Assembly: GCA_910591455.2 (NCBI GenBank) | Contig: OU342804.1 | Coordinates: 10,671,133-10,735,132, forward strand | Source of the DNA: Pholis gunnellus | Taxonomy: Eukaryota > Chordata > Actinopteri > Perciformes > Pholidae | DNA: 64,000 nucleotides | Direction: 5' to 3' | Shown here: one piece after another, positions 1 through 13,804 of the stretch | How positions within the stretch are numbered: position 1 is the stretch's first letter | How the letters are laid out: every line of letters starts with the position of its first letter | Position numbers and translations under genes: made by a program | The notes under the pieces: model-generated | Seen by the model: the letters and a program-made list of their open reading frames with translations, nothing else | Database searches by the model: none | Told to the model about the DNA's origin: nothing

Positions 1-50
1 GTAGGCTCCGTTATTTAGCTCTGCAGGACTGTGCTGCTAACGTTAACAAG

Positions 51-74
51 CCCCCCCCCCCCCCCCCCCCCCCC
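51..74. repeat. C homopolymer (24 bp)
   Basis: Uninterrupted C run. Confidence 0.95.
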
Positions 75-1240
75 TGCCGACTTTAACTCAGATTTGTTGT
101 TTACATTGTAGCATTATCAGTGAAAAAACAGGGTGGAAAAGAGTGTTGAACCACATATTGTAGTACTAGTTTGCTAGAGTGACACGTGTTGATGTTGTTC
201 CCGTGTTTCATAAATGAGCTGATATATGATTTATCATTATATCTAATTGGTGCATAGACTCGCTCGCCGATACCCGATCCAGCATTTGAGGCTGTATCGG
301 AGGCTTCTCCGATACATTGGTATAAGAAGAACTCTGAAAGTTAAGTAAAACTAGTTTCTTTGGCAAACAACAAAAGTCACTGCTGCTCTCTTTGATTCTG
401 ACCTCGTGAGCTCCACTCAGTCCGTGTTTGTCAGTGTGACATTTTCGGCTGAATCCATTTGCTGGTTTTATCCTTTAATATCATGTCATCAAAAGCCTCT
501 TGTCTGTAAAATTCAGATAGTGCAGGCTTAAGAATGACGGCGCACCTCATATCGTATACCGTGATATTGTTGTAGAAGTGATTGGACAGTGAGAAATGAT
601 ACCCATTGTGATTGAGTCTCTCCGTCCTTTTGTGGCTGCCGGGACACAAGGCTCTTTTTCCATTCTGCTCTTATCTAAGCCAGACTGATTGAGGCCACAT
701 AGCTATAATTCTCTTTGTAAACAAATGAGACTTTTTACTCCCCCTCTCTCACTCCCCCCCCCCCTCTCTCTCTTCGAAACACACAGGCTCAGTGAGTGAC
801 ATTCACCTTGTTTTGTCCTGCTGGATTTTTAACTGGTCTTGACTGCACAACAAAACAAAACAAACAAAAAAGCCATCACTCTGTCCTGTTACCACATCAC
901 TGCACCTCGTCCTCACTTTGCAACATGATCCACATTAGCATCCCCAGCAGCCTGGGCAGCTCCCGCCGTCCGAGCCGTCGGGACTGAGAGCAGAGATAAG
1001 CTCACTATGTGACGGGTGCTCAGCCTCTGTTGGGCGGGAAAAAGAAAAGCAAGCCGCTTTCGTGAAATGGTTATCAACACGGGCCACAGGCACGTATTTA
1101 CGTCGAAATCGTTCTCCGTGACCAAGAATGCAGATTTTTGTGAGGATGTGTGGTGATGCGATTCTTTAACTGGCTGATATGTATGCCGTACTTCACCTCC
1201 TGTTCGTACCACCAGCGCCACGACATCCTCCCGAGCTCTT

Positions 1241-1261
1241 TTGTTGTTGTTGTTGTTGTTG
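1241..1261. repeat. (TTG)7 microsatellite
   Basis: Seven perfect trinucleotide units. A second, shorter TTG run is at 35245-35260. Confidence 0.95.
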
Positions 1262-3473
1262 CGCCCTTGGAGACTGGCGAGAGGCCTCACTCTCGGTGTT
1301 GGAGCGCGAAGAAGAGAATGAGCTGGTTGCGGTGGAACAAAGGTGCAAACAAAAGAAGTGTTCTGGTTGAACGGGAGTGGACGGGCTGGAATGAAAATAA
1401 ATGCACGAACAGGGCGACGCGCTGAATGAACCGGCGAGAGGGTCCCCAAGGTACGAGAGAAAAAAGGAAGGACGGGCTCATAACTCTAATTTAGGCTTAA
1501 CTTCTTTTTGCACTAACTTAACACCATTGCTGCCTGACTTCCAAACAACACAGCGTCAGCCCCTTTCCAGATGCATTCTAAATATTGGTACATCGGGTCA
1601 GTTCTGTGGTTGGAGGTCCAGGTTGGTCCCTCATTCTTGCTCCTACTGCAGTGAGTAGAAAATGTTTTACAGGAAACCTGAACAGAAAAATAGGTGTCGT
1701 TATAAATTAAAGTCTACATTGGAAGCATAGTAAACATCGCAAACACAGGGTATGTGTTTTAGTCTACTTTTGTGACCTGGTGAACCCGAGTTTCTTTGGA
1801 CCGTAATTAGCTTGTTGTGGTTTTAAGATATTTCTGCTGAGAAACATCTGAGGAGTGACCGTGGAGTTGACCAGTGGCTGCAGGCTGGAAGTTGGAGGTA
1901 ATATAAGTGCACTCAAATAAAGTGCTTCTCTCCAGAAAAAAAAAAAAGATGCTTTCATGACTTCAAAGGGAGCTTGACAGTCTTGTACACCAATAATATC
2001 TAAGAGGCCTCCCTTTATGCCTCACACAGCCGCTTCATTTTGTAATCCAACTGCGCCCCTGGTGCAAACACTTAACCCCCGTAACCACACTTAACGGCAC
2101 CATTATCACTGTTCTGCCTTCACATAGCGTTCCCCTTTGTGCCCCTGCTTCTCCATGTTGCCCTGGATATTTTGTCCAACGTTATTTTAAGGTCCTTTTT
2201 TTCTTTTTTTGTTTGTTGGAGGGGTAACATCCGGTTTCAAGTAAAATAGTAATTGAGTCTCCCTCCCAGTGTTGGCTCAGAGGCTTTGATCTCTCCCGTG
2301 CTCCAGTGTTAAATGGTTTCCTCCAAATCGCTGCGAACATGCTGCGACTGGCTGCTCTTTTATCAGCAGTCCGCTAACAGCACCTCTTCGCCAGACGCTT
2401 TGATGCCGCATACAACTCACTGTAAAAAGAGCAAAGGACGGGAAGTCCTGCATATTTATGCATGTATATATATATATATATTATATATACATACAGTGCA
2501 CTGCCTATATAAGTCTGTTTAAGAGTCAACGGAGCAGAATGATGCGGCGATTGTGCAGAAACAAACTCTGCTGATGAGGGTGAAGGTACAAATTGGAAAA
2601 CATGTCAAAACTTTGGGGATTTAAAAGAAAAAATGTATTCAATCATTTCTGTTCAGACTACAATGGTTGGTCAGTGTAATAGTCTGTTAATGTTCATCGG
2701 GAATTTGAAAGGGGATTGACTCGGTTTTCTCGTTGTAATTAGCAGAATTTACAAGCAGATGCTTATCTTAACAAGCGGGGGGGGGGGGGGGAATTGAGAT
2801 AGTTTGAAATGTTTTTGTGTCTGGGGTTGGGGTTGGTAATTGGCAGCGAGCTTATCGCAGGGCAGATTGGCCACACTTGACCGCTCAAAGGAGGCTGAGC
2901 CAGAGACTGTGATCAAGCGAACGGCGGGATGTGACCTCTGGTAGACTCGTGCCGGCTCTGAGTACCAGATGCTGTACTTAACCGTTACCTCCCTGTGAGG
3001 GGAAACTGTGCTGCGCGCGAACCCCTTCAATTCGTCTCTCATACGATTAACAAAATGACAGCAGTCAAGGACGAGATAGGCCAAAGATCCAGACTTTGAA
3101 ATCTAACGCTGATAAATTGCCGGGTGTTTGACTTTGTGAGACGTACTGGATTATATTGATTTTCTTTCCTCTCTGTGTGTTTGTGCGAGTGTGAGTGAGT
3201 GTGATAGCGAAAAAAATAATAAAATAAAACCAGGGGCAAGAGAATGCAATATTGTGTTTCATTAAGAAATCTATAGGATATCTCATTACAGCCACATGGT
3301 TTTCTTTAGTATCGGGGGGGTTGGGGGCGGAGCCTGTGTGTGGCAAGATGAATGTGCTTTCCTGTCTCAGATGACTATCTCATCTGGTGTCGTTCATGGA
3401 GAAAGCAGGAACTGGGCCCAATCTGCCCGGCATGTCGACTACTTCCTGGCCGCGTTGGCCCACCGCTCGCTGA

Positions 3474-3498
3474 TTTTTTTTTTTTTTTTTTTTTTTTT
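3474..3498. repeat. T homopolymer (25 bp)
   Basis: Uninterrupted T run, followed about 140 bp later by an A run at 3638-3655 (18 bp). Confidence 0.95.
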
Positions 3499-6400
3499 AC
3501 GACCGTATCAGACAACTCGTGCATGGCGGGTCTTACTAAAACTGAACAGTGTTGTTTCCTGGCAGTATTTTAAGTGTGTAGTTTGTCTCGGCACCTGACT
3601 GTTTCCTTGCAAATTCGGTTTAAAGAGCATCTCACTCAAAAAAAAAAAAAAAAAACGTCAGATAATGGCATCTGCCACCACGGTGAGCTTTTTAAGTAGG
3701 CTTTCTCTAACAACCAGAAAAGGTTAGCCCAATTCTCAAATCCTGACATTAAGTGACGGTTTTAACCTTTGGTCTGACTGCTCTGTGGGTTCCCATTTAG
3801 CCCAAGAAATATGTTGTTTCTCGCCGCTTTGCTTTCCAATTATTCACCACGAGGACGGCGCTTTTTTTTTTTTGACGTTTCTCACACACCGTACCCACGC
3901 ACCGTCTCCAAACCGGCTCTCGCAGTGTGCTCGTCTGCGTTGCTGTCGTCTCAGTGGGCCAATCCTTCAACGTTGGGGCCCGTGGGGAGGCGGATAAGAG
4001 GGGGAATTTGAGCCTCAATCAGTGCTGGTTAATTATCCCAACCAGGGGAGGTGACAGAGGTTTCCCCGTCTACACAATCCCTCCTGGATCTCTGTCTCGC
4101 CTGCTGGGAGCTCTGTCCTCTGACATTTTAACTGTTGGTGTATCCGTGTATTTATGTTCAGCCATACTATGCTAACCAGTATCATTCTTTTTCCTTCCAC
4201 GTTTACTTTATTAATGTATTCTGTTTTGTTTATTTATTTACATCGGGGTTTATTTCTCCTATGATAAGAGGGCTGCTTTGGTAGCATTTTAATTCATACA
4301 TTTAAAGGATTTAGGGTTGCTTTTGGGTTAATGGTAGCATTCTTTCCAGTAGGACACAAGCACGGTCGCTGCAGATTTAATGGTGTGTCTGAAGCCTAGC
4401 TTAGCCCAATTACCGTGTGTCAGTAGGATCAAGTTTAATTAAGAGGTTTGCATTTTGTAAAGTCACACATTTCATAATTAAGGACACATTTTGATTACCT
4501 GTATATCCTGCGTACATGCACTGCCAATGGCTGAGGAATACAAATGTGCCTATTTCAGAAACATGGGTTCCAAATGTATTTGTTGTTAACGTTGATGAAA
4601 AAACGAATGCCCACGCTAATGAGGGCAAAGCATGAATCATTCAGCACTGGAGAGCCATTTCCCTGCTTTTTAGAGGAGCCGGCTTTTCAGCTCACCGTGC
4701 AGAGACGTGAAAAAAGGAGAATCTTCAGTTTCACTGACTCGGTTTAAGGAAGAGAAGTGGTGTGACGCAGCAACAGCCCAACAATCCCTCTACTTGTGTT
4801 CTTCAGTCATGGATTTTGACTTTTTAAAGTACACAACAAAGAGTTTGTGCTAGATTTGGTAGCTGAGCCCAGTGACACTGGAGCATTGTTCTCATTTAGC
4901 TTCAACCAACACTTATTTTGATAATGTTTTAAGTGATCAGTTTAACCGTTGAGTCCATAAAAGATCAAGAACCAAATACAAATACTCATCACAAATTTAC
5001 ATATTGCTTATATAGTCTGAACAGTCAAAAAAGGGGAGCGTTGGATATTTACATCTTTCACATTGACCGGTTTATTGCTTAAACTTTCAGTGTTTGAACT
5101 GGTGTTAAGTGGAACTGTTGTAGGAGCTGCGGCAGGAGTCACGTCTCCAAGGTGGTCTCAGATTGAGCGCGAGCTAAACACCGTTAAACCGCAAACAGGA
5201 AATAGGGGTCAGTGTGTGAGGTTATTTGGAAAGAGGGATTAGCTACTCGTTAATTGCTGTTATACAATTGCGTGACACAATTACTAAATACTAAGAGTGC
5301 CGTGTCGTCCCATAAAGCCAGAATGAAAACTCATCGCACATGGTTGTTTGAATTTGATATATTTTTCCGGGCTCGTGCACTGAAAGAATTTGCTAATCCT
5401 ATTAACCGGCAAATCATTTGAGTAGGATCCGTTTCTTCATCTGATTAAAGAGAGACGGACGTTCGTATTGAACTGACGTTTTCTGGCAGTTTTCAGTGAA
5501 TCCAAAGCTGATGGCGTTGCAGTGACCCGGCCCCGCCTGTGACCCCGTCATGTTGTCTCCGGGGCCTCCAGAGTTTTACAATGGCAGCGAGCAGACAGGA
5601 TGACAGAGAACCGCGAGCTGAAAAACAAATTGGATCTTCTCCTCTTTTTAATCTGCCAGCTGAGTGGGAGCCAGCGCAGGACAGCCATGTGTGCGCTCGC
5701 CGCCCCGATCATTTTGTCCGTCCCTTTATGGCTTGCCCTCAACCCCTCATTTCATCAACCGCTGTGTGGAACGCTGAGAATACCAGAATCTAGTCTAGAA
5801 TCTATCCAGTAGCTACCGCCTTCAGGCATGTCGGACACTGTTCCTGGCAGTAACTCCTCTAAGAAATGCTCGACTGGCCGCACTAACTCCCGACAAAAGT
5901 TCTGCCGCGAGTCTGAAAAAGAAGTGCTTTCTTTGTTTGTTTGTTACTTTAGTTTGTCAATGTCACTCTCTCCCTTTTAATTTGCCGTTAATGTTTACCC
6001 TTCCAGTCTGGGATTGTGCCATTTCTCCGGTTTTAAGAGATAAATGTCTTTCACAGCCTTGAAAACACTAATGGGCCCTAATGAATGTGGCCCTCTTCTC
6101 CTTTATTTTCTATTACATGCTAATGAAATAGGTGTCTCCACTCAGATGTTCACCACTTTGATTCATTTCAAGTCAAGTGCCCAAATTTTCAATTTTAACA
6201 AAATGAAAGGAAGTAAGCTAGCCGCCTCAACTTGCCGCCGCTCTATAATAGAATCCTTGAGGAGACCTCTGTAATCGACCGTTGATTAGAAAAAGGACAC
6301 ATTTTCCTCCTCCCACTCAAATAGGTGTACCTCGAATAAAGAAAGTTCGCTGCAGCTCTTTCTCTTGATCTATTAAAGACACCTAGTCCCCTCACACTTG

Positions 6401-7413
6401 GTCTCAAGATCATTGTTATTTCCCTGAGGGCTTTCCTGGTGACAGATGGGCTTTAGACGGGAGTTTGGAGAGATGGGAAGATGAAGGATTCTGCAGAGAA
6501 ATGGACTCTGAGTCAAGGCATGAAGAGAGAGAGGGGGGGGGGGGGCGGCGGGTAGTAGAGTGTGGGTGGGGAGGCAGAGACGACCATTTCCATTAGTGTC
6601 ATTAAAGCGACCCTGACGCTGAGAGTAGAAGGACAAACAGCGGAGGGATGGCAGCAGCTCAGGCTCATTACAAAACGCCATCCCCCGCCTCTCTCTTTAC
6701 CTGCGTGGAAGGTTTCCATTCATCTTTGATGTGCTGTCATTAAAGATTTTCTACTCTCTGCTTGTTGTTTCATGACAAAAGGCTCAAGTGACCCATTATA
6801 CTGCAGGAATACAGAGCGAAGAGTATCGCAAATTGTATTCCCATAGAAGCAATAAGTAAGAAAATAGGACTATTTAGCTTTTACTTTGCAGGATTTCCTC
6901 GTCGCCGAGTTCAAGCCACAGAAGGGCGTCTGTTGTTGAAATAGCGACTTGTTTTCGAGAGGGGGGGTCTGCACCGTCTCAAGAGCGGCTCAATAAGGAG
7001 GGCAGTCGATAAGGCTGCCTCTCAGGCGGCGGGTCAATGAGGGAGGAGGCTTCCTGCTGAGCGAAGGGCAGAATAGAGGAGAACAGGGGGGTCTTTGTGT
7101 GGAATGCAGACCCTCACCCACTCCTCTTTACTGCCTTTCCTCGATATTACACCTCATGGTGAGAGACCCACTGTGTATTCTTCTGCAGGAGTTGTAAACT
7201 GCATTGGTAAAATACATTTATCCATGTCAGAGAATACATGTGAGTGAGTTATCCACAGTGTTTCGTTCAGGTTACTTAGGACATGAGTTGTTTGAAACCC
7301 TCCCTGACAAAATATCTTGAGATGCGTTCTGTGAACACGTTACCCGAGTACACACACACACACACACCCCTCACCTTGACAGGGACCCATGTAACATCTA
7401 AAAAGGCGTTTCA

Positions 7414-7436
7414 AACACTGGCTCTGAGCCAGTGTT
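7414..7436. repeat. perfect 11-bp inverted repeat
   Basis: Arms AACACTGGCTC (7414-7424) and GAGCCAGTGTT (7426-7436) are exact reverse complements around a single T. The same GAGCCAGTG word recurs at 7443, inside a second near-palindrome. Confidence 0.85.
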
Positions 7437-7528
7437 GCCAGTGAGCCAGTGGCTCATGATGGGAAATACAGCACAAACTCACAGGTCTCCATTCTGTCTC
7501 TCTCATCTGAAAGCAAGGGAGACACTGC

Positions 7529-7530
<2 letters not shown>

Positions 7531-7559
<29 letters not shown>

Positions 7560-7601
7560 AGAGAGGGAGAGAGAGGGAGAGAGAGGGAGAGAGAGAGAGG
7601 A
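7531..7601. repeat. G29 tract followed by a GA-rich tract
   Basis: A run of 29 G (7531-7559) is followed by an imperfect (GA)n / GAGAGG tract to about 7601. The whole 71 bp is purine on the + strand. Confidence 0.95.
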
Positions 7602-10600
7602 GATCAGGGCACCACCTTAAACTGGGCTCCCAAACCTTTTATGACTGCTGAGCAAAGTGGATTTGGGACAGAGGTAACAGCCCATACTTATCAAGTAGAC
7701 AACCTCATTTTCTAGCCCCTTGCTCTCCTCTCCCTCGTTCTCACCGGCTGCCCCGGTGTGGTGGTTCCTATTTCTCCAAGACAAACGGGGGGGGGGGGGA
7801 CTTCCCACACCGTAATGTGCTTTCTGACACCACCTTCCTTCTTTAACTCTGCAGCTGTGTTGTTAAAAGCTTGCAGTGTTTTCCGTGCTAATAAATTCTG
7901 CCGTAAAGATGCGTGTGTGTGTGTGTGTGTGTTCTCCATTGCAACCGTGAGAAAAACATTTCAAGACCAAAAAGTTTCTATACGAGAAGCAGGATTCTCT
8001 GTTGTAGAATTCGCTTCAGATCCTTTTCTTTATTTGTGACCTGGTTCATGGTTTAGTCAGATATTTTCACTGCGCTGTAATGACGTAGGGGAACATGCGC
8101 TCTGTTGAGTTTTCTTTCAATCAACGCTTCAGAACACATCAAGAGAACACGGCTCGTGCTCGAGGTGTTTTGACACTTTTTTTTACTTGCAACCTTGTTA
8201 TTTGCCGAAAGTAAACTTTTCCTTGGCTTCGGCCTGAAAGTTGAAGCGTTCTGAAGTCTGTGAAGGTTTTTCTGTCTTTTTCTAGTGAGTTTGTTTTCAA
8301 TTACATCACAACTCCTTTTCAAACAATAATTTGAGACCGTTTGAAATAAATGAAATGAGCCTTTTTGTTGCCATAGCCGAACCTATTCTGGGAAGATTTT
8401 TTTCATGATTTCTAGTTTCTCTACATGCTACAACAAATACAAAACATTTTGGAACAAAATGAAAGCTTTTTTGGCAGCTGATCATCAAAATATTTGCTTC
8501 GTCTTCACGCAGTGTGTCCAGCATCGATTCCACTGTCCCACCTTCCCTTGTCATTGGAGTTTGGACTTAGGTCATTACCGGGGGCATCGATGTTTGCTTT
8601 CTTGTCTGTCGTTATGTGTTTTTGTTTGCCTGAAGTTTGGACCGGCACTGATGGTCTTCATAGAGTTTTTGAGGGAAATTATTCCAGGTGGAGATCATAT
8701 ATCAAGGGTAGCAGAGCGGAGCACAAACCAGAACCGTTGCTTGCCATCAAACCCTCCACACCCCTCCAGTCCGTCTCCTGCCCTGCTCTGCCGACTGTGG
8801 ATGTTGTGTCTGCAGCAGAAAAACAGATGGTTCGCCATTTTGTTTGACAGTAGAGCTGAAGCTAAGCCCTCCCCTACTGCTCCTATGACGGGGATACAAA
8901 AAAAAAAAAAGCTGCTAAAGGCGGCTGTTTTGGCTCCGATAGGATGCAACAAGACCCCCAAGCCCATTCAGTGTTCTCCTCGGAGAGCGGCTGAAGATGG
9001 TCTTTTGACTGGACAGGAGCCAGACTTCAGCCTGGAAGCTCTGTCCAACCCACACACCCACTGTTCCAGCAGCGTAAAGCGGAGATGATTAAGCATGCCG
9101 TGGTGCCTCTGGTCTGCGGGAGCGACAAATCCCCCCCCCCCCCCCCGTCCCCTGCTGCTCCTTCACTCGGGTCTCTCTCCATCTGTCATGTACACCATCA
9201 GAAAAATACATTTTCTGCCGTTGTCACATTCTGCCCAATATGTACACCAGGCCGCCCTGAATTATCGATTCCCCCGAAATCAGCTGCTCACTTCAGTCGA
9301 ATTTCAAAGCGCTCGCTCACTGCTAAGAGTTGCTGTTGGAAATGTGTTGCGCTGGTGTAGGACGTGGCAAATCCTTCTTCTTACTGCTGTTTATTCACTT
9401 GAATCTCACATCCAACTGCTGCCTGAGGGGATTTTTACAAAAAGAATATTGTATGTGTGAGCACTTTGTGCTGTCTTTGCATCATCGGCTTTAATACAGT
9501 TTGATATCCTGTAATGTTGCTTTACTTGCATCTGTAGCTGCAGATTACTTGCAGTAAAATCTGATTTGAAACATGCCAGTTTAACTTGTGTAAAAAGGGC
9601 CCTGAAGCAGCCGTGAGAGGGATTTAAGGGAGATGGCAGCTAATGAACGATGTTTCTACATTTTTTTGTCTTAGGTGAAGGCTAATGATTCGTCAGTAAG
9701 AGTGACGAAGGTCCAACGCCGTCCATTGACACCAAATGAGGGCACTCCTCCGTCTTCCTCTATTTTAGTCCTATCCATCATCAAGTTAGCGCAGCAATGA
9801 GAGCACAGCATGGACGGAAGTGCTTTGTTGTCGTAACCCTGTTCCCTAATGTGAAAGTGGAAAATATCTATTCAATTCAGTCATTTTCTGCAGCGTTCTG
9901 CTGTAATTGTTTGTGCTTTCAAGAGAACTAAGTGCACTGAGGACAAGCAGCCATATTGCCACCGTAATGGACCGCGCATTACATTGCTTCTGTCTTTGGA
10001 TCTCACACGAGGGACTTTGTGCCGCGAGGTAGAGAAATTACCTCCTCGTAGTTTAAATAGCTGAACCATTGACATAGCATCTCTCTCTTCTGTCTTCCTC
10101 TCTTCCTGGTCTCGCTCCCCCTCTGGAGACGTGCCATTTCCTTGGAAGAGAGCAGGCATATTTTAAACTGCATTTAACATTCTGCCACTTATTTCACTCC
10201 GTTCGCTGCATTATTAAAATACCTTCATACCCTCTTAATTATTTTTTTTTTCTAGCTCCCCTCGATCCCTGCAGAACTGATAATTGGTGTTATTTATCTA
10301 AACAATATGACGGTGTGACTCTTCGGAGGGGGGAGCGCTTGAATAATGCATGAGGACAAATGCAAAGCAATTGCACCTACCCTGACTTTGGCACTATCCA
10401 TGTCAGCGCGATGCTACCATTTAATGCTCGGGGAAGGAGAAATGGCAACCCCGTTCCAAAGTGTTTACTCCTTCGCTGCGCTCTCTACTTATAATAAAGC
10501 AAGACGTGATATTAACTTGCCGGGGAGGCTAGACTGGGTTAAATTTGTCAGTTCCTCTCGTCCAATTCCAGCGGGGCTTGTGGTTTCATAATGAAAAGCC

Positions 10601-11070
10601 TGTTGGAGTCTCTGGGATAGACTGAGCCACAGTGGCTGAAAAGGCAGAATGAACAAAAAGAGGCTTCGCTTCAGAAGCATTTCATAAGAGTGTTTGGGTC
10701 ACTTGGAGTCCTGCAGTGTCCCTTTCATTTCAACCACCAGCGCATTTTGTGTGAAATGGGTTTTTTAAAAATGTTCCATTAAGGTGGCAGATGACATCCT
10801 GGGAGATGTGATTTTGCCCTCGCTTGTCTTGTGGCTTAACTCAAAATGCAGCTTCAGTAAGTGACGGTCAGCATTTTACAACTCTCTCTTGTGTCCCCTG
10901 CTGCAAAAATACATGTAAAACAAGTTTAACGGTGATATTTTAAAGCAGTTCTGAGATTTAATTTGACTTCTTGCTCTTTGCTGCTCAGGCCCAAGTTGTC
11001 TAAACTTTTCAAAGTGTCTTGAGTAGAGCATCCGGCTAAATATCTCTGTTCTCCCCTTGTTGTCTTCCAG

Positions 11071-11394
11071 CTTCAGCAGCGCAGCCCTTCAGCCCCTTCT
11101 GGTTCACGGCGGAGCCCCAGGACACACTGGCCATTCGGGGCAACTCGGCGCTGCTCAACTGCTCGGCCCACAGCGACGCGGCTACGCCGGCGCGCATCGA
11201 GTGGAAGAAAGACGGCACCTTCATGAGCCTGGTTTCGGACGAGAGACGGAGCATACTTCCCGATGGCTCGCTGTTCTTCGCCCACGTGGTCCACTCCAAG
11301 CACAATAAGCCCGACGAGGGCACCTACCAGTGCGTTGCCACCATCGACAGCATCGGATCCATTTCCAGCCAGACGGCCCGTCTCTCCGTAGCAG
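11071..11394 (+). CDS. neo1: neogenin exon encoding Ig-like domain 1
   Basis: Internal coding exon of 324 nt (108 codons), phase 1 at both ends. It is preceded by a pyrimidine-rich AG acceptor and followed by GTAAGA. The first two bases finish a split codon and reading starts at 11073. The peptide is a complete I-set immunoglobulin domain. The first core Cys is in LLNCSA (codon 11160-11162), the core Trp is in IEWKKDG, and the second Cys is in TYQCVAT (codon 11331-11333), after the PDEG turn. NCS is a potential N-glycosylation site. The block LVSDERR, then LPDGSLFF, then [12 protein letters not shown] is the neogenin version; as I recall it, DCC has HSRHHKPDEG at the same place. Neogenin is a type I membrane receptor for netrins and repulsive guidance molecules, with four Ig and six fibronectin III domains. 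The exon is GC-rich, especially at third codon positions, compared with its introns. neo1a versus neo1b is unresolved. Confidence 0.93.
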
Positions 11395-12770
11395 GTAAGA
11401 GCTGCCAGAATTATCAGCGGATCCGTTTTTGCTGTGTCCTGTACTCCCTCAACACCATGGTTAAGACTACAGCTGTAGTTTGTGGTGAATTATGGGTAGA
11501 GTAGAGACTTTAACAAGTCTGCATGTACAACGAAAAAAAGGCTTTAATTCTGTGTTTTCTCTTGTGCTCAATGTGTGCAGCACATTGCTGCTGATTGATA
11601 ACTGGAAACACCTGTGTGTACGGGCTAGTGACCTCACCACAGTTTCACCTTTACTTGACCTAATGAACTACAACAACCGAATATACCGGATGTTTGCATA
11701 CGGTCGTAATATTAAGTGAGAAGTAAAAGTGGTATGCAAAATGCACGTTGTACAGTATAGATGACAGACTACCGTATAAAGAGGAACCCAACACATTCTT
11801 TGTTACATACATTGATCTCAAATTTTAATAAACGATAGATACGTTTTTTTATGGTAATTTTCAATTTGAATATATGATGACGTACATGAAGCCTGTGACT
11901 TCAACGTCCACTGAAGCTTCTGCTCCGCTGAAAAGACTAAAAACAATCGCCCCGTCGCTCCACACAGGTCTAATGTAACCTCTTCTCCCATTCATACATG
12001 AGACAAACACAGCTGTCATATCTACATCCAGTTTATTTTCACCGTTGAAGGTTCCACTGCCGCTTACGTCGTCTTGTTGCGTCCTCATCCTCTGCGGTGG
12101 TTTTCTGACTGGAGAACCACCAACTGCTTATCTCATTAAACCATCTCCTAATAATTGCGCAACGATCGTGGATAAAAAATAACAAACATTCAATTGCAGA
12201 TTTTCTTGAATTCGGTTAGCGTTTGTGATGCGTCTGAATGGATGCCCGGCTCGTGTAAAACGTTATGTAATTGAATAGATTTCTTTCTTCACCCATTGCT
12301 TTCACGTTTGCTACTTCACAGCTGAGCTGTACAGTAGGTGTGAGGTGAATAGCTGCTTTTCCTTTTGTCCTTGAACTGCACAGCGATTTGTTCTTTCTTC
12401 GCCATAAAAATCCTTCACCTCGCCGGAGCCTGAATGCATCGCCCGACCGGATAAATGCCTGTAAAATGGTCTGTTCTTTCTTTCCGTTTCTAGTCCCACA
12501 GTGTGACCTTGTTCAGTTTGGGAACATCAAGTGACGTGGGATTATTAGGTGTTTCGAGTCAAGTCGTGCCCCGAAATTGAATTCTGCAGCCGGAGGAGCC
12601 ACGGAATGCTTTCTGCTCGGCAGCGCTCTGCCAGATTTTAAGTCGCTCGTGAGAGGCCTCTTGTTGACAATGGGATCGTACAGTATAAGCCTCTCGAATA
12701 CTAAGTGCCTTACTGTGACTGTGATTCAGCTTCTTCTCATAGGCTCTAAGAGTTACAAGTTAATTAGGCA

Positions 12771-12823
12771 GTATATATATATTTATACGTGTGTGTGTGT
12801 GTGTATAAATATATGTATATATT
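12771..12823. repeat. compound TA/TG/TA microsatellite
   Basis: TATATAT, then a TG run, then ATATATG-type sequence. Confidence 0.85.
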
Positions 12824-13240
12824 ACTGTTGGAAAGATTGAGAAGATTTTTTTCTGCCTCAGTCAAAGAGTTCAGTCGTCTAACTGCATGTGGATGGTCTG
12901 ATGTGATCTCAGACAGTATCGCCAGTGTTTCAGTGTACAGCGATTGACCAAATACAAATAATTGACTCTGATATCTTGTTACCAGTGGTCGAGCTTTGGT
13001 GAAACCTTGAGAGTTAATTCATTTTCAGCATTTACATTTATTTGTTAGCCCCTGGAGTTGGATTTTGGAGATAATACTTGTTTCCCTTCTGCCTCACGTG
13101 TTGCTGATCCAACAGAAAGGGCGATATGTGCTCTGTGTAATGCACAAACAATATCCTTCATATTAGCGCTTTCTTTCACCATTTTCAGCCTTCACGCTAA
13201 CTATCTCAGTGTTGATGCGATAGCACATAATTAGCGTGTT

Positions 13241-13241
<1 letters not shown>

Positions 13242-13276
<35 letters not shown>
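13242..13276. repeat. (TG)n microsatellite
   Basis: About 17 TG units. A 21-bp G homopolymer follows at 13533-13553. Confidence 0.95.
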
Positions 13277-13277
<1 letters not shown>

Positions 13278-13767
13278 CTGCAGTAGCTCTTACTTAGTCT
13301 GCCTGATTAATTCTCCTGGCTTTAATCAAAAACAGATTGTCTGTGTTCACCAAAGAAAAAGAGAAACACGGGACAAGAGTTGTGTGTGTTTTATGTATTT
13401 GTGTATGTGAAATGAGTAAATCTCAGTGTGCATCTTCCAAGTTTTTATTTTTTAAACCATAGCTGGAGTGTTGACAATCCATCGTGGCGCTTCATCAATA
13501 CCTGTCACCGAAGCTGCATCGATGTATGATGCGGGGGGGGGGGGGGGGGGGGGCTTGTTTAGTTCCTGAGCCAAGATCGCGGCCGTTGGGATTTGCCTGG
13601 GTCGTCCATGATGGGGTGTTAGAGTCAATCAATGAGTGGAGCAGGTGAAATCTGTCTGTTATTACAGGCACTGACGCACTTTTCACACGGATATTCATCG
13701 ACATAAAAGCTTCAACCATTGTGCACAAGTGTTGGAACACATTAACGCTATTGCATTTCTGGTTCTA

Positions 13768-13770
<3 letters not shown>

Positions 13771-13801
<31 letters not shown>

Positions 13802-13804
13802 TAT

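Larger units (their letters stand above)
1..11070 (+). other. neo1: neo1 intron upstream of the Ig1 exon (partial)
   Basis: This is the non-coding DNA before the first recognised exon. In the neogenin/DCC family the signal peptide is encoded by a separate first exon, so this should be the 3' part of intron 1. I looked for a start codon followed by a hydrophobic leader ending in a phase-1 donor and saw no convincing candidate, so exon 1 is inferred to lie upstream of base 1. The stretch holds homopolymers (C at 51-74, T at 3474-3498, A at 3638-3655, C at 9131-9146), a (TTG)7 at 1241-1261, a G/GA tract at 7531-7601, a TG tract at 7913-7932 and a hairpin at 7414-7436. The intron closes with a pyrimidine-rich run and TTCCAG just before 11071. 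Confidence 0.7.

Noticed and set aside
5600..5812. Possible signal-peptide exon (Met followed by a Leu-rich stretch)
   Set aside because: Charged residues precede and interrupt the hydrophobic run, there is no suitable phase-1 donor, and it does not resemble a neogenin leader.
8405..9088. 227-codon open frame on the + strand
   Set aside because: No recognisable domain, a poly-Lys run comes from an A homopolymer, and the composition looks intronic. It lies in the intron upstream of the Ig1 exon.
11036..11323. Minus-strand frames opposite the Ig1 exon, and similar ones opposite the Ig2 exon at 39294-39515
   Set aside because: Antisense shadows of GC-rich exons.
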